A stretch of DNA of 64,000 nucleotides from Mycobacterium spongiae. Lineage in GTDB: Bacteria > Actinomycetota > Actinomycetes > Mycobacteriales > Mycobacteriaceae. The first letter of the stretch is position 1. Every line of letters starts with the position of its first letter. Below the pieces are notes generated by a model, which did no database searches, had not been told where the DNA came from, and was given only the letters and a program-made list of their open reading frames with translations. Positions 60,901 to 64,000 of this stretch are shown one piece after another. The position numbers and the translations under genes were made by a program. The DNA is taken from assembly GCF_018278905.1 (NCBI RefSeq), contig NZ_CP046600.1:1674001-1738000 (forward strand), read 5' to 3'.

Positions 60901-63900
60901 TGCTGCTCAACGAGCAGACTCCGGTCAGCGCTGTCGCTTCGGTGCGGGCGCCGGGTGTCGTGGACTTCGTGGTGGAGACCGACCAGGACGGTGAAACGGC
61001 AAAGCACGCCACGGCGGTGCTGCATGCCAGCCAGGATGATTCGCCGCCTCCGTCCTACGATGTGGCCGAATTGCTGGCGGCGCATCCGGCGCTTGTCAAT
61101 GGGTCCGAACTACGCGAGTCGTTGATCGAGCGTGGCATCAAGCTGGGTCCGGCCTTCGGTGGCCTGGCTAGCGTGCGCACGGCCGAGTCGGGCGGAAGCA
61201 CCGTGCTGGCCGAGGTCGGGCTGCCCGGTTCGATCCGCTTTCAGGGCGCTGCCTACGGTGTACACCCCGCGCTGTTGGACGCCTGTTTTCAGTCGGTAGC
61301 CGCGCACCCAGGCGTGGAGACCGCCGGGGGTGGCGGATTGCTGCTGCCGTTGGGTGTGGGTCTCGTGCGTGCCTACGGCTCGACTCGCAGCGCCCGCTAC
61401 TGCTACACGCGGATGACCAGCGCCCCCAAGGCCGGGGCGACGGGGGGCGTCGCCGACCTCGATGTCCTCGATGAGCAGGGGACGGTCCTGCTGACCGTGC
61501 GCGGGTTGCGGCTGGGAACCGGGCTCTCCGAGGAGGCGAACCGGAATCGGGTGCTCAGCGAACGGCTGCTGACCATCGAATGGCAGCAACGAGCGCTGCC
61601 GGATGTCGACCGCGGTGACGCGGGGTCGTGGCTGTTGATCGACACGTCCGACTCGGCGGATCTGCTGGTCAGCACGCTGAGTGATGCGTTGAAATCCCAC
61701 GGCGACCAAGGCACCGAATGTACGACCCTGCGCTGGTCCGACGGGGTTGACCCCGCGACCAACATCGAACTGCTCGGCAACCACCTGCGCGCCCGCCCGG
61801 TGGGGGGCGTGGTAGTCATCTGCCAGCCACCCGCCGGTAGCCAGGGCGAGCACAGTTCGGTGCGCGGTCGGGAGCAGGTGCGTCAGCTCGTTCGGATCGC
61901 CCGCGAGTTGGCTGAATTGGAAGGCGAGGTTCCTCGCCTGTACCTCGTGACCAGGCAGGCCGAGGTTGTTCGGCCCGACGACGAGGTGAATCTGGAGCAA
62001 GCTGGGCTGCGTGGCCTGCTGCGGGTGATCGGCAGCGAACATCCGTTCTTGCGGGCTACCCAAATCGACGTGGACGAGCAGTCGGATGTGGAGCAGGTGG
62101 CCAGGCAACTGCTGGCCGGAACGGAGGAAGACGAGACGGCTTGGCGCGACGGCGAATGGCATCGGGCGCGGTTGTGTCCCACGCCGCTCGGCCCCGAAGA
62201 ACGGCGAACCACCACCGTCAGCCAAGAAACTGAGGGGATGCGTCTGCAGATTCGCACACCCGGTGACTTGCAAACGATGGAATTCGTTGCGTTCGAAAGG
62301 GTTCCGCCGGGGCCGGGACAGATCGAGGTCGCCGTCAGCGCATCGAGTATCAACTTCGCCGACGTCCTCGTGACATTTGGCCGATACCCCAGCTTCGAGG
62401 GGCGGCTGCCTGCGTTGGGCACCGATTTCACCGGCGTGGTGACCGCGGTCGGGCCCGGCGTGACCGATCACCGGGTCGGTGATCGTGTCGGCGGAATGTC
62501 CCCCGACGGATGCTGGGCCACGTTTGTCACCTGTGACGCCCGCCTGGCCGCAGCTCTGCCGCCAGGCCTCACCGACGGCCAGGCCGCCGCGGTGACGACA
62601 GCGCACGCCACCGCCTGGTACGGCCTTAACGATCTGGCCCGCATCAAGGCTGGCGACCGGGTGCTGATCCACTCCGCGACCGGGGGAGTGGGGCAGGCGG
62701 CGATCGCGATCGCCCGCGCCGCGGGAGCCGAGATCTTTGCCACCGCGGGCAGCGAAGCGCGTCGAGAACTATTGCACAACATGGGTATTGAGCATGTCTA
62801 TGACTCGCGGAGCGTGGAGTTCGCCGAGCAGATACGCCGTGACACCGACGGGTACGGCGTCGACATCGTGCTCAACTCCGTGACCGGAGCCGCGCAACTC
62901 GCCGGGCTGAAACTGCTGGCGCTGGGTGGACGGTTCGTTGAGATCGGCAAGCGTGACATCTACGGCGACACCAAGCTGGGGCTCTTCCCGTTCCGTCGCA
63001 ACCTGACGTTCTACGCCGTCGATCTGGGGTTGATGTCGGTCAGCCATCCCGATCAGGCCAAAGAACTCTTGAACACGGTGTACCGGCTCACCGCCGAGGG
63101 CACGCTGCCGATCCCGGAAAGCACGCATTACCCGCTTGCCGAGGCTGCGACCGCTATCCGGGTGATGAGCGCCGCCGAACACACGGGCAAACTCGTTCTT
63201 GACATCCCGCGGACCGGGCGTAGCAGCGTGGTGATGCCTCCGGCGCAAGTTCCTGTGTTTCGCGCCGACGGCGCCTACATCGTTACTGGCGGCTTGGGAG
63301 GTCTCGGACTGTTCCTGGCCTCAAAGATGGCCGCTGCGGGCTGTGGCCGGATCGTGCTGACCGCACGCTCGCAGCCCAACCCCAAAGCCCGCCAAGCCAT
63401 CGATCGGCTACGCGCGACCGGGGCGGACATCGTGGTGGAATGCGGCAACATCGCCGAAGCCGACACCGCTGATCGCCTCGTGAGCGCAGCAACCGCCACC
63501 GGGCTGCCGGTGCGCGGAGTGCTGCACGCGGCGGCGGTGGTGGAGGATGCCACGCTGAGCAATATCACCGACGAGCTCATCGACCGCGATTGGGCGCCTA
63601 AGGTTTTCGGGGCCTGGCACCTGCACCGAGCCACCGACGGACAGCCAGTGGACTGGTTCTGCCTGTTCTCCTCGGGAGCAGCACTCTTGGGCTCGCCCGG
63701 TCAGGGTGCCTACGCGGCGCCCAACAGCTGGTTGGACGCTTTCGCCCACTGGCGGCGCGCTGCGGGCCTGCCGGCTACCGCGATCGCCTGGGGTGCCTGG
63801 GCAGAGGTCGGGCGCGCCACGTTCTTGGCTGAGGGCGGCGAGGTCATGATCAGCCCCGATGAGGGTGCCTACGCCTTCGAGACGCTGCTGCGCCATGACC

Positions 63901-64000
63901 GCACTTACACCGGCTATGTGCCGATCATCGGAGCCCCGTGGCTGAGCGCCCTCGTCCAACGCGGTCCGTTCGCCGAAATGTTCAAGTCCACGGGACTAGG
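57990..64000 (+). CDS. mas: Mycocerosic acid synthase Mas (3' end outside window)
   Basis: Iterative type I polyketide synthase that extends fatty acids with methylmalonyl units to mycocerosic acids, the multimethyl-branched acids of DIM. Open to the window edge, about 2003 codons. Domains in order: KS with Cys177 (DTACSS), His312 (VEAHGTG) and His349 (NMGH); AT with Ser625 (GHSLGE); DH with His931 ([13 protein letters not shown]); ER with the NADPH motif [10 protein letters not shown] near residue 1560; KR with VTGGLGGLG near 1763 and the Tyr of [11 protein letters not shown] near 1908. The ACP must lie beyond the edge. It aligns closely with M. tuberculosis Mas (2111 aa) in every domain. 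Divergent from fadD28. Confidence 0.95.
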   Translation, partial: METGVTPIAVIGMGCRLPGGIDSPDSLWDAVLGAEDLVTEIPADRWDLDEFYDPEPGVPGRSVSRWGGFLDDVAGFDTEFFGIGKREATVIDPQHRLLLETSWEAIEHAGLDPARLSGSSTAVFTGLAHEDYLVLSKGSGRLADPYVVTGLVNSVASGRIAHILGLRGPAVTCDTACSSGLMAVHLACRSLHVGESDLALAGGCALLLEPDGSVALSGQGMLSPTGRCHSFDVAADGFVRSEGAAMVLLKRLPDALADGNRILAVLRGTATNQDGRTETLMMPSEDAQVDVYRAALAAAGVEPETVGAVEAHGTGTPIGDPIEYRSLARVYGVAGNRCALGSAKSNMGHNESAAGAVALIKAILSLRHGVVPPLLHFTRLPDELAEIETGLFVPQEVTPWPENADQPAKRIAVSSFGLSGTNVHAIVEEPPAQAPPHANEQASETPAGPLLFALSSTSSDGLRQTARRLGSWVQQHLDTLVPSDLAYTLARRRAHRPVRTALVAADLAELTSGLRELAEGDALYEPAVGRGDRAPVWVFSGQGSQWAGMGADLIAAEPVFAATIAELEPLIAEESGFSVTEALTSAQTATEIDRVQPTLFAMQVALAATMERTYGVRPGAVVGHSLGEAAAAVVAGALSLEDGARVICRRSRLMSRVSGSGAMASVELPALRVNSELMTRGIDDVVVSVVASPESTVIGGTTSTVRDLVASWEERDVMAREVAVDVASHSPQVDPILDELAAALAEITPMPPTLPYYSATLFDPREQPVCDAGYWVDNLRHTVQFAGAVQAALEDGYRVFAELAPHPLLTYSVEQTARSLDMSVAALAGMRREQALPHGLRGLLGDLHSAGAAIDFSAICPEGRMVDAPLPAWSHLRLFIDGDGREQGAHSARTIDVHPLLGSHVRLNEEPRRDVWQADIGTAALPWLDDHQIHNVAALPGAAYCEMALGAAASVFGDACEVRDVVFQQMLLLNEQTPVSAVASVRAPGVVDFVVETDQDGETAKHATAVLHASQDDSPPPSYDVAELLAAHPALVNGSELRESLIERGIKLGPAFGGLASVRTAESGGSTVLAEVGLPGSIRFQGAAYGVHPALLDACFQSVAAHPGVETAGGGGLLLPLGVGLVRAYGSTRSARYCYTRMTSAPKAGATGGVADLDVLDEQGTVLLTVRGLRLGTGLSEEANRNRVLSERLLTIEWQQRALPDVDRGDAGSWLLIDTSDSADLLVSTLSDALKSHGDQGTECTTLRWSDGVDPATNIELLGNHLRARPVGGVVVICQPPAGSQGEHSSVRGREQVRQLVRIARELAELEGEVPRLYLVTRQAEVVRPDDEVNLEQAGLRGLLRVIGSEHPFLRATQIDVDEQSDVEQVARQLLAGTEEDETAWRDGEWHRARLCPTPLGPEERRTTTVSQETEGMRLQIRTPGDLQTMEFVAFERVPPGPGQIEVAVSASSINFADVLVTFGRYPSFEGRLPALGTDFTGVVTAVGPGVTDHRVGDRVGGMSPDGCWATFVTCDARLAAALPPGLTDGQAAAVTTAHATAWYGLNDLARIKAGDRVLIHSATGGVGQAAIAIARAAGAEIFATAGSEARRELLHNMGIEHVYDSRSVEFAEQIRRDTDGYGVDIVLNSVTGAAQLAGLKLLALGGRFVEIGKRDIYGDTKLGLFPFRRNLTFYAVDLGLMSVSHPDQAKELLNTVYRLTAEGTLPIPESTHYPLAEAATAIRVMSAAEHTGKLVLDIPRTGRSSVVMPPAQVPVFRADGAYIVTGGLGGLGLFLASKMAAAGCGRIVLTARSQPNPKARQAIDRLRATGADIVVECGNIAEADTADRLVSAATATGLPVRGVLHAAAVVEDATLSNITDELIDRDWAPKVFGAWHLHRATDGQPVDWFCLFSSGAALLGSPGQGAYAAPNSWLDAFAHWRRAAGLPATAIAWGAWAEVGRATFLAEGGEVMISPDEGAYAFETLLRHDRTYTGYVPIIGAPWLSALVQRGPFAEMFKSTGL

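Noticed and set aside
61110..62672. 520-codon open frame antisense to mas
   Set aside because: Same cause: codon-position GC bias in a long real gene. Composition is Arg/Gln/His-rich and no motif is visible.

Overview
The window is high-GC actinobacterial DNA. Protein by protein it matches the stretch of the Mycobacterium tuberculosis H37Rv chromosome running from ligA (Rv3014c) down to mas (Rv2940c), read in reverse. Identities recalled from memory are high but not those of the M. tuberculosis complex itself, and several loci differ, so the best reading is a slow-growing, DIM-type (phthiocerol dimycocerosate) mycobacterium outside the complex. Species cannot be fixed from sequence alone. All comparisons with H37Rv below come from memory, not from a search.

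Layout. 1-7.8 kb: NAD-dependent DNA ligase (5' end cut by the window), a cis-CaaD-like tautomerase, an ACT protein, and gatC-gatA-pfkA-gatB. 7.9-11.1 kb: flavin-reductase-like protein, lipoprotein LppZ, DoxX-type membrane protein, Cfp6-like protein. 11.1-17.5 kb: branched-chain amino acid and serine genes ilvB1-ilvN-ilvC-serA1-leuB, led by a probable leader-peptide attenuator. 17.4-23.1 kb: MFS transporter, a 91-bp direct repeat, FAH-family protein, gltX, tRNA-Gln, tRNA-Glu, an FDOR-type oxidoreductase and an IclR regulator divergent from leuCD. 23.2-30.2 kb: leuC-leuD, hupB, then fbiD-ppk1-mutT1 on the minus strand. 30.3-40.2 kb: gpsA, ddl, a DUF3515-like protein, thiL, ung, rpmB, an intact FakA/DhaL-type protein, recG and an anchored HNH nuclease. 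40.2-48.6 kb: aldo/keto reductase plus a decayed paralogue, lipN, DsbA-like/VKOR pair, pyruvate carboxylase, rsmD and coaD. 48.6-64 kb: amidase, trans-acting enoyl reductase, purU, then lppX, mmpL7, fadD28 and mas (3' end cut by the window).

How the genes work together. gltX, tRNA-Gln and gatCAB supply the indirect (transamidation) route to Gln-tRNA. ilvBNC and leuBCD are most of the branched-chain pathway. lppX, mmpL7, fadD28, mas and the trans-acting enoyl reductase build and export DIM lipids. The phenolic glycolipid block (pks15/1, fadD22, glycosyltransferases) that sits between purU and lppX in H37Rv is absent here, and the enoyl reductase lies on the other side of purU.

A recurrent signal is a TANNNT -10 hexamer 6-9 nt before the start codon, the arrangement expected of leaderless mRNAs. 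In two cases (ung and coaD) the leaderless start belongs to a tiny upstream ORF whose stop overlaps the start of the main gene. No CRISPR array, insertion sequence, prophage or rRNA gene was seen.
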